Source: an unicellular cyanobacterium SU2 (lineage in GTDB: Bacteria > Cyanobacteriota > Cyanobacteriia > Cyanobacteriales > Microcystaceae). From it: a stretch of 64,000 nt of DNA. Positions 37,606-45,304 of this stretch are shown one piece after another. Position 1 is the first letter of the stretch, and each line of letters opens with the position of its first letter. A program made the position numbers and the translations under genes. The stretch lies in NCBI GenBank assembly GCA_002110465.1, contig NEED01000002.1:1-64000 (forward strand), given 5' to 3'. The notes under the pieces are model-generated. The model did not search any database. It was not told the origin of the DNA and was given only the letters and a program-made list of their open reading frames with translations.

Positions 37606-37746
37606 ATCTAGTAGTCCTATTTGAGGGATGAATACTAAGCTTAATGCTTTATAGTAATTTTAATTTATTTATATCTACTGACTTAACTGAAAAATTGTAT
37701 CATTATTATACTTTTTAAGTAGTTTTATCTAGTAGTATGATCAAGC

Positions 37747-39801
37747 TTAATCTGAGTGATAGACTTTAGCAATCGCTTCTCCTTTATTCTGAATTATTTT
37801 CATCAACTCCGATGGTTGTACTACCTTCACCTGACCCCCAAATCCCAAAATCCAGCGATGCAAGTCTACATCATCTAAAGACCACTTGGGTAAGGTTACT
37901 TGAAAACGGTTAGGAAAATTTTTATCTTCAGTTTGAGGCAAGATAAACGGGGGTTTTCCTACTTTAGACTGTTTTCCTTCTAGGGGATAAGACATCTTCA
38001 TCTGTTTGAGGGGAAAGCGTTTTGTTCCCTCACTAATGAATCGAAAAATATAATCATTACACCATATTTCAAGAGTTATTTCTGCTTTTTTTCGCTGGCA
38101 AAAATCACGACTCAGGTAACTTTTTTGTATTTTTGGATCATTTCCTAAAAATATCCCTCCACTCGATTCATACAAGGTTTTTAAGTTATATAGAGATTTT
38201 TCTTGTTCTTTGCGTTGACGGGTTTTTGATTGAGGTTTTCCTAAAAATAAACGGTCTAAACGTTCAAAACGCAATAAACCATGATTTTTACCCCCTTCAC
38301 ATTCAAATCCTAAATACCAACCAATATTATGAAAAACAATTTGAAGAGGAAAGGCCAGAAAAAATTCGTCAGGTTGCTCGGAAAACCGTCCCCCTCCCTT
38401 GATACGATTTAATTCTAATAGTCTTCCTTCTTCAATTGCTCTTTCTACTTGGTCAATTTTTTTTACCAGTGCAGTTTCAGGTACAGTTTCTAGATCAATA
38501 ATAGTTCTGTTATTGATAGCTCGTACAGGGTAAGCTTGAGGTGAGGCTATTTTTGACTGTTGTATCCGTTCTTTGAAGGTTTCATAAACTTGTAATGCTA
38601 AGGGATCTTCTAAACTTTTTGCTTGAGCTTCAAGTAAGCGATAAACTTGGATTAGGTCAGTTTCAGAAAGTATAGCAGTGCCAGCAAAATAACCTCGTTT
38701 CATAGAAAAATTTGGTAAAATTTTAAAGGGTTTTAAGACTTTCTCAATGTCTTTGCGAATACTATCAGTACAGTCTCCCATCAATAGGTGCTGTTGTTGC
38801 ATCTCAGACACCAGAGAATTAAGGGTTCCTTGATCTTGATACCAGGTCAAAGGATGATGCAAAATGAAGCGAATGGTCTGTATAAGACGTTTAAAGGGTT
38901 CAATATCAGAATAAGGATGAGTGATGAGATCGGGGTTATCAATGACAGATAAATTAATGTCAATTTGATTGTTCCATTGTCCAATAATACCATTGGTTTC
39001 TAACCAGTGAAGGTCTTGGGCGATCGCTTCTTCTTTAGCATAGATTGGGTGTGCGTATTTTCCTAATGCTGCACAAATTTCTTGTAGGGAGGTATCAAAA
39101 GTGAGGTTTTCCCCTAATAGTTGTTCTAGTTGTTGAGGATTAGTGGTTTGTAAATTTCCTATCCCTGGATAATGTAACAATAGACTAATGAGGTGCATCA
39201 GGCGATCAAAGTCTATTAATTGTGAATAGGAATGAAGGGTTAAATTTTTGTTTTGGGTACGGTTTTGGCGATTAATGAGAGTGCGAGAAAGTTTCGCAAT
39301 TTTGTTGTTAATTTGTTCAATAGCAGACTTTTCTTGTGAAGGGTTGATAGAATAAACAACAGTAAATCCCTCTGCTTCGATAGGGGAAAATTGTTTAAGG
39401 GTTTGGTGCATCTGTTCGATAATATTTATGGGAACTTGACGCTGACGTTGTTCATTCCAAGTTTTGCAAGTTGCTAAGGGTGTTTTAAGATACCAACCAA
39501 TCCACTGAATATTTGAGTATTTTTGTAGCTTTTTAAGTAAAGTGATGCGCCAAGGACGTTTAGCGTTGGTAGCATCATAAATGATAGGGTTTCCTGCTTC
39601 TATATTTTCTTGGATTTGTCTGAATACTTCTGTTTCAATTTGTTCCCAATTTCCTTGAAAAGTTTCGTCTCCAAAAAGTTGTTGGCGAATATTATCTGTT
39701 GAAACGATACGGTAATTACTGTCACTCTTAAGCATCTGAGTAGCAAGAGTGGATTTTCCGCTACCAGGACAACCGATTAAAATGTGACAGATATTAAACA
39801 T
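37747..39801 (-). CDS. P-loop kinase-like and WYL-domain fusion protein
   Basis: The 684-residue protein starts with an AAA_33/polynucleotide-kinase-like P-loop (LIGCPGSGKSTLA near residue 8; IIYDATNAKRPWR with the lid Arg residues). The middle is helical and unrecognised (about 170-420). From about 440 it has a WYL-like region (AFPLQIVFHNIGWYLGFECE; HGLLRFERLDRLFL) and ends with a WCX-like stretch. WYL proteins often sense nucleic-acid ligands and regulate phage-defence systems. It lies 50 bp downstream of the RRM gene on the same strand, so it may be the last gene of the retron operon, but a stand-alone role is equally possible. Confidence 0.75.
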   Translation of the reverse strand: MFNICHILIGCPGSGKSTLATQMLKSDSNYRIVSTDNIRQQLFGDETFQGNWEQIETEVFRQIQENIEAGNPIIYDATNAKRPWRITLLKKLQKYSNIQWIGWYLKTPLATCKTWNEQRQRQVPINIIEQMHQTLKQFSPIEAEGFTVVYSINPSQEKSAIEQINNKIAKLSRTLINRQNRTQNKNLTLHSYSQLIDFDRLMHLISLLLHYPGIGNLQTTNPQQLEQLLGENLTFDTSLQEICAALGKYAHPIYAKEEAIAQDLHWLETNGIIGQWNNQIDINLSVIDNPDLITHPYSDIEPFKRLIQTIRFILHHPLTWYQDQGTLNSLVSEMQQQHLLMGDCTDSIRKDIEKVLKPFKILPNFSMKRGYFAGTAILSETDLIQVYRLLEAQAKSLEDPLALQVYETFKERIQQSKIASPQAYPVRAINNRTIIDLETVPETALVKKIDQVERAIEEGRLLELNRIKGGGRFSEQPDEFFLAFPLQIVFHNIGWYLGFECEGGKNHGLLRFERLDRLFLGKPQSKTRQRKEQEKSLYNLKTLYESSGGIFLGNDPKIQKSYLSRDFCQRKKAEITLEIWCNDYIFRFISEGTKRFPLKQMKMSYPLEGKQSKVGKPPFILPQTEDKNFPNRFQVTLPKWSLDDVDLHRWILGFGGQVKVVQPSELMKIIQNKGEAIAKVYHSD

Positions 39802-39851
39802 TTATAAAATAAAATTTTTTTTAGTTATTTTAGGAAAAATCAATAATCATT

Positions 39852-40517
39852 TCAATCTGGGTTATTAGTTTTCTTGTATTCGTTTTGTGAGGTCATATCA
39901 ATATTGCTTAAATGTCTACATAGTTCAAAGATAAATGATGTCACAGTGTCAATTACTAATTCACAATCACGGTTTTCATAAAACTCATGTAAGTCACTAG
40001 AATTATTATCATGGTTCGCAATACCTCCGAAAGATTTAGTCTTCGATGATTCCTTTTTTTCCATTGAGAGACTGTTTTGTTCTTTGATTTCTTTTAAACT
40101 TTTGATTTTATCATAAAATTTTAAATCAGCTAATTTTATTTGTATTTCTTCTCCATGCCATTCTACTCCATTTAATTTATCTATAATATTTTGAGCATCC
40201 TTATAACTTACTATATCAACAAAAGCATGTTTAAAAGCATATTTATAAGACTTTAGTAATCTAATAGATTTTTTAGGATTATCAATTTTACCTAAGTTTC
40301 CAATTTTCTCTTTGATATCATCTGTAGTAGTATTTTCAGGAATATTTGTTATTCGTATTTCGTGTTTAGTTCTTAGCTTGAATTTCCAGTTTTTATTAGA
40401 AATTAGGTCTTTTTCATTTAGTCTTTTTTCAATTTTTTCTTTTGCTTCTTCTTCCTGGTCTAAATTTTCAAAATCGTCATCTTTTGTATACTGTGGTAAA
40501 AGAGTGGTAATAACCAT
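39852..40517 (-). CDS. RRM-type RNA-binding protein in the retron operon
   Basis: The 221-residue protein has an acidic N-terminal helix (about residues 11-35) and one RNA recognition motif at about 53-131. RNP2 is IRITNI, RNP1 is KHAFVDIVS, and the last strand region is GEEIQIKLADL. The C-terminus is Ser/Asn-rich then helical (VIDTVTSFIFELCRHL). Cyanobacterial Rbp proteins have an RRM but are about 100 residues, so this is a different and longer protein. It starts 24 bp after the HEPN gene. Binding of the retron RNA or of the HEPN target is an inference. Confidence 0.8.
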   Translation of the reverse strand: MVITTLLPQYTKDDDFENLDQEEEAKEKIEKRLNEKDLISNKNWKFKLRTKHEIRITNIPENTTTDDIKEKIGNLGKIDNPKKSIRLLKSYKYAFKHAFVDIVSYKDAQNIIDKLNGVEWHGEEIQIKLADLKFYDKIKSLKEIKEQNSLSMEKKESSKTKSFGGIANHDNNSSDLHEFYENRDCELVIDTVTSFIFELCRHLSNIDMTSQNEYKKTNNPD

Positions 40518-40541
40518 TACTATCTTAAGAAAGAAAGAGAA

Positions 40542-41126
40542 TTAATTAGGAATTTTTTTAATACGAGATTCAACATCATCACCTAAAGCATCTCGATGAC
40601 TTGCAATATTTCTTAACTTCATGATTTTCTTTATAGAATTTTTCATGTTTTCTTTAGTGATATTTGCCAAATCAATGCAGAATTCTAGTTTTTCTAGGTT
40701 AGTTCCTTTGTAACTTTTTGAAGAACCCTCAGTTCTGTCATTGATTTCAATCTTATCTATAGCACCCCATTGGTTTCTTGTAACTGTTATATTTTGATCA
40801 GAGCTATCAACTACTTTAATGAATTCATCCACCATTAATTCTATTTGAAGATTGGCATAACGGCAAAATTCAAGAAAATCATCTTTTATCATAGCCCTTA
40901 ACATCATCCTAAAATCATACTCAAGCTGTTCTTTAAGGGCAGTGTTTTTATTCAAATAGTCTATGGATGAATAGCGAGATTTTTCTATATATTTATTAAT
41001 TCTTTTATAGTCTTCATATCCAATAACTTTAATGTAATTTTCCAATTTAGAAATAGTTTTAGATAATTCTTCTAATTTTTTTTGATCTTGCTTGTCCATA
41101 TTTTTAACAGCAATTTTAGTTGACAT
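40542..41126 (-). CDS. HEPN-domain protein, putative retron effector RNase
   Basis: The 194-residue, almost all-helical protein ends with KKIMKLRNIASHRDALG. R172 and H177 form an Rx4H motif, the catalytic signature of HEPN RNases. The N-terminal third is coiled-coil-like. The ATG overlaps the RT stop by 11 bp, which implies coupled translation. HEPN proteins commonly act as abortive-infection toxins that cut tRNA or mRNA. Assigning it as the toxin of this retron is an inference from position and motif. Confidence 0.8.
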   Translation of the reverse strand: MSTKIAVKNMDKQDQKKLEELSKTISKLENYIKVIGYEDYKRINKYIEKSRYSSIDYLNKNTALKEQLEYDFRMMLRAMIKDDFLEFCRYANLQIELMVDEFIKVVDSSDQNITVTRNQWGAIDKIEINDRTEGSSKSYKGTNLEKLEFCIDLANITKENMKNSIKKIMKLRNIASHRDALGDDVESRIKKIPN

Positions 41127-42246
41127 TTAGAGTAAAATAAGAAAGATCCTGATATTTCTTCAAAAATGCTTGATAAATTGAATCATCTTTACCTTTAACC
41201 ATCCCAATAAACTCGATTTTACCTCGAAGCACTTGCTTAAAAGCCGGATTTCCTTTAGCAGGGAATCGTGATTTAGTGCCATACTTCTGTTGATATTCTT
41301 TTTCTGCTGCCTCTAAACCGAACTTAGCCCAAGCATGGAGCATAGCACGAACCTGACGAACAAAACGACGGTCAACATTGGGAAATTGATTAACTGTTAA
41401 ACCTGTTACCTCTTGATGATTCTTGTTCGTTTGTAGCCTAACCTTTTTATCATTCACCTTAAAGCCATTCTGGTCAATAATAGTTAACAAAGGTTCACCT
41501 AAAATAATGCTTTCCCCTTCTTCTACTGTAACAATTTTTGCCAATGCTTCAGGAAAATTAGGGCGCGTTGTAGAAAAAGTAATATCATCAGCATACCGTG
41601 TATAAGTTGCGCTACACTCCTTCGCTAAACGCTGAAACTGACTATCCATTTTTGCACACAACATATTAGTAATGATAGGGGAAGTCGGCGCACCTTGGGG
41701 AAGTTGATTGTCATGACAACAAATCTGTGCTAAAACTGTTGCTACATCAGGATTTAATCCATAAGGAACCCCCATAAACATTCCCCTAACTCGACCATAA
41801 TTAATAGAGGGAAAAAAGTCCTTGAGATCAAGATTTAAAACGTAACGTTTCTTGGCATGAGCTTGAGCATTTGTAACAATATTTTTTCCAGGAACAAAAC
41901 CATGTGCTGAAGGTTTTGGTTGATAGACAGCTTGTAAAACTTGATTGAGTTTCCATTGAAGAATTTTAATAGCAGTTACTGGGGTTGAGATTTGACGATT
42001 TCCCCCAGATTTTTTCGGTATTTCAAATGTTTTGTAACGATTAGGCTCGGGAACAAGATAAATATGATAAGCAAGACGATTATAGGAAATATCTAATAGC
42101 TTAGAAACATCTTGAGGCGTTTTGAGAGTATAGAAGCGATCGCGTAAAACTTCAGGGCTATAATTGAGAAGTAAAGAAGAACTTTTTTCCTCTCTCTTAG
42201 TCGGTTTCTGGCTGATTTGTTGTCCTTTAGAAAAATCAACTGTCAT
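41116..42246 (-). CDS. Retron reverse transcriptase
   Basis: The 376-residue RT has the retron-specific NAQAH (126-130, NAxxH motif of region X) just before NLDLKDFF, then LPQGAPTSP, the catalytic YADD (218-221) and VTG (280-282, region Y). Group II intron maturase and endonuclease domains are absent. The C-terminus has no obvious extra domain. It would synthesise multicopy single-stranded DNA from the RNA encoded just upstream. I use the ATG at 42246 (MTVDFSKGQQ). A GTG at 42279 is in frame. Neither has a strong ribosome binding site. Confidence 0.92.
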   Translation of the reverse strand: MTVDFSKGQQISQKPTKREEKSSSLLLNYSPEVLRDRFYTLKTPQDVSKLLDISYNRLAYHIYLVPEPNRYKTFEIPKKSGGNRQISTPVTAIKILQWKLNQVLQAVYQPKPSAHGFVPGKNIVTNAQAHAKKRYVLNLDLKDFFPSINYGRVRGMFMGVPYGLNPDVATVLAQICCHDNQLPQGAPTSPIITNMLCAKMDSQFQRLAKECSATYTRYADDITFSTTRPNFPEALAKIVTVEEGESIILGEPLLTIIDQNGFKVNDKKVRLQTNKNHQEVTGLTVNQFPNVDRRFVRQVRAMLHAWAKFGLEAAEKEYQQKYGTKSRFPAKGNPAFKQVLRGKIEFIGMVKGKDDSIYQAFLKKYQDLSYFTLNVN

Positions 42247-42293
42247 ACTGCTTTGTGCCAAGATATAGTTTAGTCTCACTTAGAAAAAAAACA

Positions 42294-42445
42294 AATCACT
42301 TGCCGGAGTATTCTAACTTATGCGCCTCTAAAAGAAAATAAGTAAGTTGCCGTCCAAGAAACTATAGAGTTCTTAGTAAAGCTAACCGTAAAATACACCG
42401 TCGCAGGATCAACAACGGAAATCAATACTTATCCCGCAAGTGATT
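42294..42445 (-). ncRNA. Retron msr-msd RNA, copy proximal to the RT
   Basis: On the minus strand the a1 arm (42445-42424) starts AATCACTTGC and the a2 arm (42312-42294) ends GCAAGTGATT, giving a 10-bp perfect stem continued by GGA/TCC and GTATT/AATAC pairs. The msr half holds the stem CCGTTG/CGACGG (42418-42413 with 42403-42398) and a UUU-loop hairpin TGTA-TTT-TACG. The msd half holds a bulged hairpin at 42356-42374 and a stem AACTTA/TAAGTT (42315-42320, 42343-42348). The a2 arm ends 47 bases before the RT ATG. Confidence 0.78.
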
Positions 42446-42543
42446 AAATTAGACTGGTTAATTGATTAACCATATCCTTAGAATATCCCACAACTCGATC
42501 AAAGCAAAGGACTTTAATGCGAATAACAAATGCTAGTTAGGAT
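42377..42543 (-). repeat. Direct repeat covering promoter, a1 and msr (proximal copy)
   Basis: 167 bp that recur at 42822-42988 with an exact 445-bp offset and about six differences. Within the RNA part (42377-42445) 68 of 69 bases agree. The upstream part contains a 16-bp palindrome GGTTAATTGATTAACC (42456-42471), kept in both copies and lying just before a1. Confidence 0.9.
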
Positions 42544-42692
42544 TTTTAACCCATTGGACTATCTCAACTAAAATGAGAAAATAGCTTAAGTTTATTATTG
42601 GGGTTGAGTCCTAAAGGACTTACTACTAACCTATATTTTGACCTCCTGAACAATAAGCTGAGATCTTTAACTCAGGAAAGGAGAAAAGAACA
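42544..42692. other. Spacer between the two retron RNAs
   Basis: About 150 bp with the palindromic piece AGTCCTAAAGGACT (near 42607) from the family B-type repeats and no gene. Confidence 0.4.
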
Positions 42693-42890
42693 AATCACTT
42701 GCAGGAGTATTAATCAGTTATGCCAAAAAAAAGCATTTTGCCGGCCTATTTATTCCTTATTACTCCTCGGACTCTAATAACTCCTAGAACTCCTATGACT
42801 TCTATGACTGCTAGAACTCCTTAAAGCTAACTGTAAAATACACCGTCGCAGGATCAACAACGGAAATCAATACTTATCCCGCAAGTGATT
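42693..42890 (-). ncRNA. Second, distal retron msr-msd-like RNA with a different msd
   Basis: The a1 arm (42890-42869) is identical to the proximal copy and the a2 arm (42711-42693) differs from it at one base outside the core pairing. The msr half is 68/69 identical. The one change turns the UUU-loop stem TGTA/TACG into TGTA/TACA, replacing a G-U pair by A-U, which supports the fold. The msd half (about 42712-42821) has no similarity to the proximal copy and is largely a 9-bp tandem repeat. No RT gene lies between the two copies. Confidence 0.72.
42762..42824 (+). repeat. Degenerate 9-bp tandem repeat in the distal msd
   Basis: Seven units of 9 bp, among them ACTCCTCGG, ACTCCTAGA, ACTCCTATG, ACTTCTATG and ACTGCTAGA. 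The array fills most of the msd half of the distal retron RNA. Confidence 0.85.
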
Positions 42891-42988
42891 AAATTAGGCT
42901 GGTTAATTGATTAACCACATCCTTAGAATATCCCACAACTGGATCAAAGCAAAGGACTTTAATGCGAATAACAAATATTAGTTAGAAA
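42822..42988 (-). repeat. Direct repeat covering promoter, a1 and msr (distal copy)
   Basis: The second copy of the 167-bp unit described at 42377-42543. It contains the same 16-bp palindrome at 42901-42916. The presence of the upstream flank implies that the promoter was duplicated together with the RNA. Confidence 0.9.
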
Positions 42989-43027
42989 TTGTCATGTCTA
43001 AATGAACTGCTTTCAATCAGTTATGAA

Positions 43028-43705
43028 TTATCTAGGAGGTAATTGGGAACCAACCATAGAACCAAAACTTCCTGGATTATGAGTTTGACAATAAACTTTA
43101 CCTCGGCCATGAAACCGACAGACAAACCCTTCACCGCCAAAAAATGCCCCCAACCAACTCTTATTCGCTTTATCAATCCTAAAATCTAAACTTCTTTCAA
43201 AGGCGACAATATGACCCGTATCCACAACATAATCACCGTTAACATCTATTTCATAAATTCCGCCAAACGACGTTAAAATTACTGAACCAAAACCCGTAAT
43301 ACTTAACCAAAAAATTGATTCTCCTGAGAATAAAGATTTCATTCCTTGAAACCCTAAATCAAGGTCAACCTCATTAGCAGAAGCAAGATAAGAAGCTGCT
43401 TGGACAACTAATTCTTGACCCCTCATTTCATAAACGAGGATGTCTCCCATAAATCTAGGGGCGAGAAAAACTTCACCGTCAGGGGTCGGGGAACGAAACA
43501 CACTTAAAAATAGGGATTCACCCCCTAACATTCGTTTAAATCCTCCCATAATTCCCCCGCCTTTTCCTTTTCTGAGGGTGGTACTGGTATTGATAAATCC
43601 ACTCATCGCCACCATTGCCCCTGCTTGGGCGACGATTTCTTCCCCTGCATTTAAGCTAACTTTAGCGATCGCGCTATCAGGTTGATGTATTAGTTGAATA
43701 TCCAT
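43028..43705 (-). CDS. AIM24/TIGR00266-family protein (paralogue 2)
   Basis: The 225-residue paralogue has the family motifs EIVAQAGAMVAMSGFINTST, GGIMGGFKRMLGGESLFLSV and FFGGEGFVCRFHGRGKVYCQ. It lies 15 bp downstream of paralogue 3 and on the other side of the retron island from paralogue 1. Confidence 0.9.
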   Translation of the reverse strand: MDIQLIHQPDSAIAKVSLNAGEEIVAQAGAMVAMSGFINTSTTLRKGKGGGIMGGFKRMLGGESLFLSVFRSPTPDGEVFLAPRFMGDILVYEMRGQELVVQAASYLASANEVDLDLGFQGMKSLFSGESIFWLSITGFGSVILTSFGGIYEIDVNGDYVVDTGHIVAFERSLDFRIDKANKSWLGAFFGGEGFVCRFHGRGKVYCQTHNPGSFGSMVGSQLPPR

Positions 43706-43720
43706 AATTTATTAAACGTT

Positions 43721-44383
43721 TTAACGGACTTTGGGACGTAAAAATCGAACTAAACCGCTAACACTACGAGATTGCAAATAAATAACCCCATTCCCTTTAA
43801 GTCGGTTAACTAATCCTTCTCCAGATGTTACCGAACCAATTAAACTTCCTGATAACCCAATACTCATTTTAATATTGGGACTGTAGGCAACTAAATGGCT
43901 ATTATCAACGATAAATTCTCCGGTAATATTTTGTTTACTTAATCCTCCATAAGCCCCAAAAAAGACTTGTCCTATACCACTAACTTTTAACTTAAATAAC
44001 CCTTCTCCTGCGAACCAACTAGCAAACCCCGCCCAACCTACTCCTAGCTTAACTTTCGGACTACTGGCGATATAAGCCCCTGGTTGAAAATACATCTGGT
44101 TTCCCCTTAATTCTAAACATTCAATATCTCCAATAACTGATTGGGTAAAGGTAACATTCAAGCGTTGGGATGTTTTGTTCTTAAAGACATTAATAAAGAG
44201 GGATTCACCCCCTAAAAATTTCCTTAATAATGCTTGGAAAAAGCCCCCAGAAAATTCAGTTTTCATGGATAAGCGACCATCCATACTGGTCATAGCTCCT
44301 GCTTCAGCTATAATACTTTCACCAGGGTCTAAGGTGACAAAAATAGCAGCAAAGGCTGGTTTATATCGGATGTCATATTTCAC
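43721..44383 (-). CDS. AIM24/TIGR00266-family protein (paralogue 3)
   Basis: The 220-residue paralogue has ESIIAEAGAMTSMDGRLSMK, FLGGESLFINVFKNKTSQRL and VTSGEGLVNRLKGNGVIYLQ. It is the first gene of the triad. The three copies differ enough to be old duplicates, and their functions are unknown. Confidence 0.9.
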   Translation of the reverse strand: MKYDIRYKPAFAAIFVTLDPGESIIAEAGAMTSMDGRLSMKTEFSGGFFQALLRKFLGGESLFINVFKNKTSQRLNVTFTQSVIGDIECLELRGNQMYFQPGAYIASSPKVKLGVGWAGFASWFAGEGLFKLKVSGIGQVFFGAYGGLSKQNITGEFIVDNSHLVAYSPNIKMSIGLSGSLIGSVTSGEGLVNRLKGNGVIYLQSRSVSGLVRFLRPKVR

Positions 44384-44776
44384 GGCTGATAATTAGGGAT
44401 AAGGATTTTTATAGGGATACCATTCCTTTGTTATCAGAAAATAAGACTTTTTTCACTGTTTTTTCTTATTTTTTAAGGTTTGTTCATAATTGAGGAATTT
44501 TGACAATTTATTTCTTTTTATTAACATGACTATGGTTAAGAAGGGCTTTAAGAGGGAGTTTAAATAAATCAGGCGCATGGTATTTATGTGATATGTTAAT
44601 GCCTAAAGCTGTTTTGATAAGATACATATAATAAAGTAAGGATAAAATAAATAATCCTTTGAGAAATCGGGAGTAAAACATATTCCATAACCCTCAATAA
44701 TTTCTCTATTATCTCACTTAGGATTGACAGATCGATGACGTTAAGATGTAATCTGTGTGGCAACCTAAAGGGGTTA
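44384..44776. other. Intergenic region, no gene recognised
   Basis: AT-rich region upstream of the AIM24 pair. It must contain their promoter. An open reading frame entering from the adjacent repeat is not credible. Confidence 0.35.
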
Positions 44777-44908
44777 AGTACCAAGGCAAAATTATTTGTG
44801 TATTTTTTGTTCATTTTTTCAAAGTTCGTAGTAAGGACTTTAGTCTTATCACATCAGTCCGATCATGACTCACTATAAACATACAATTAATGTTGCTTAC
44901 CTACTTAA
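44777..44908 (-). repeat. Repeat family B, minus-strand copy
   Basis: The inverted partner of 35343-35473, starting AGTACCAAGGCAAAATTATT on the plus strand and ending CTACTTAA. Together the two copies bracket the segment with the RHH, M48, AIM24 and retron genes. Confidence 0.75.
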
Positions 44909-44937
44909 AATAAGAGACTGCTAGTTAATCGTTATTG

Positions 44938-45031
44938 TATAGTTAATTCAAATAAGAATGAGATAAAATCAATCCCGTAATCCTTATTCATCCGTTTAGT
45001 AGGTATCTCAAACTTAATTAAAACGACTATA
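44938..45031. mobile_element. 94-bp MITE-like element (copy 2)
   Basis: The left end TATAGTTAATTCAAATAAGA and the inverted right end match copy 1 at 5894-5987. Both are exactly 94 bp, and the inner right part (AGTAGGTATCTCA versus AGCAGGTGTCTCA) is also related. It is non-autonomous. Confidence 0.7.
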
Positions 45032-45304
45032 TAAGGGCTAAAGCCCCAACTACAAACTTGGATATTTATGGTTAAAGTATAGGAGAAGTTTTCTCTAATA
45101 ATTAACTAGAAAAATTTTATAAATCTTTGAGTTATAGAATTGAAAGTTAAACCTTTTCCTTCTTGAGTTTATAGGAGTTTGAAGTATTTACTATAAATTA
45201 CTGATGTTTTAGAGAAATTTAATCTAAAGTTAAAACCAAAGACAGGAACTAAATCCCATCTTTGGTCATTACTCTTATTTGACGAAGACTCTTAACTTCG
45301 ATTT
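45032..45304. other. Intergenic region with a repeat fragment
   Basis: Contains GGGCTAAAGCCCCAACTACA (near 45034), a fragment of the dispersed palindromic repeats, and otherwise AT-rich DNA. No gene seen. Confidence 0.4.

Noticed and set aside
37747-39801. Calling the P-loop/WYL protein a CRISPR-associated protein
   Set aside because: Some cyanobacterial WYL-like proteins are labelled so, but there is no CRISPR array or cas gene in the window.
42762-42824. 9-bp tandem repeat as a CRISPR array
   Set aside because: Units are contiguous, without spacers, and far too short.
44596-44814. 72-residue ORF starting MNKKYTNNFALVL on the minus strand
   Set aside because: Its start lies in the family B repeat, and the same start occurs at 35436 on the other copy. 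The rest is not conserved between them.
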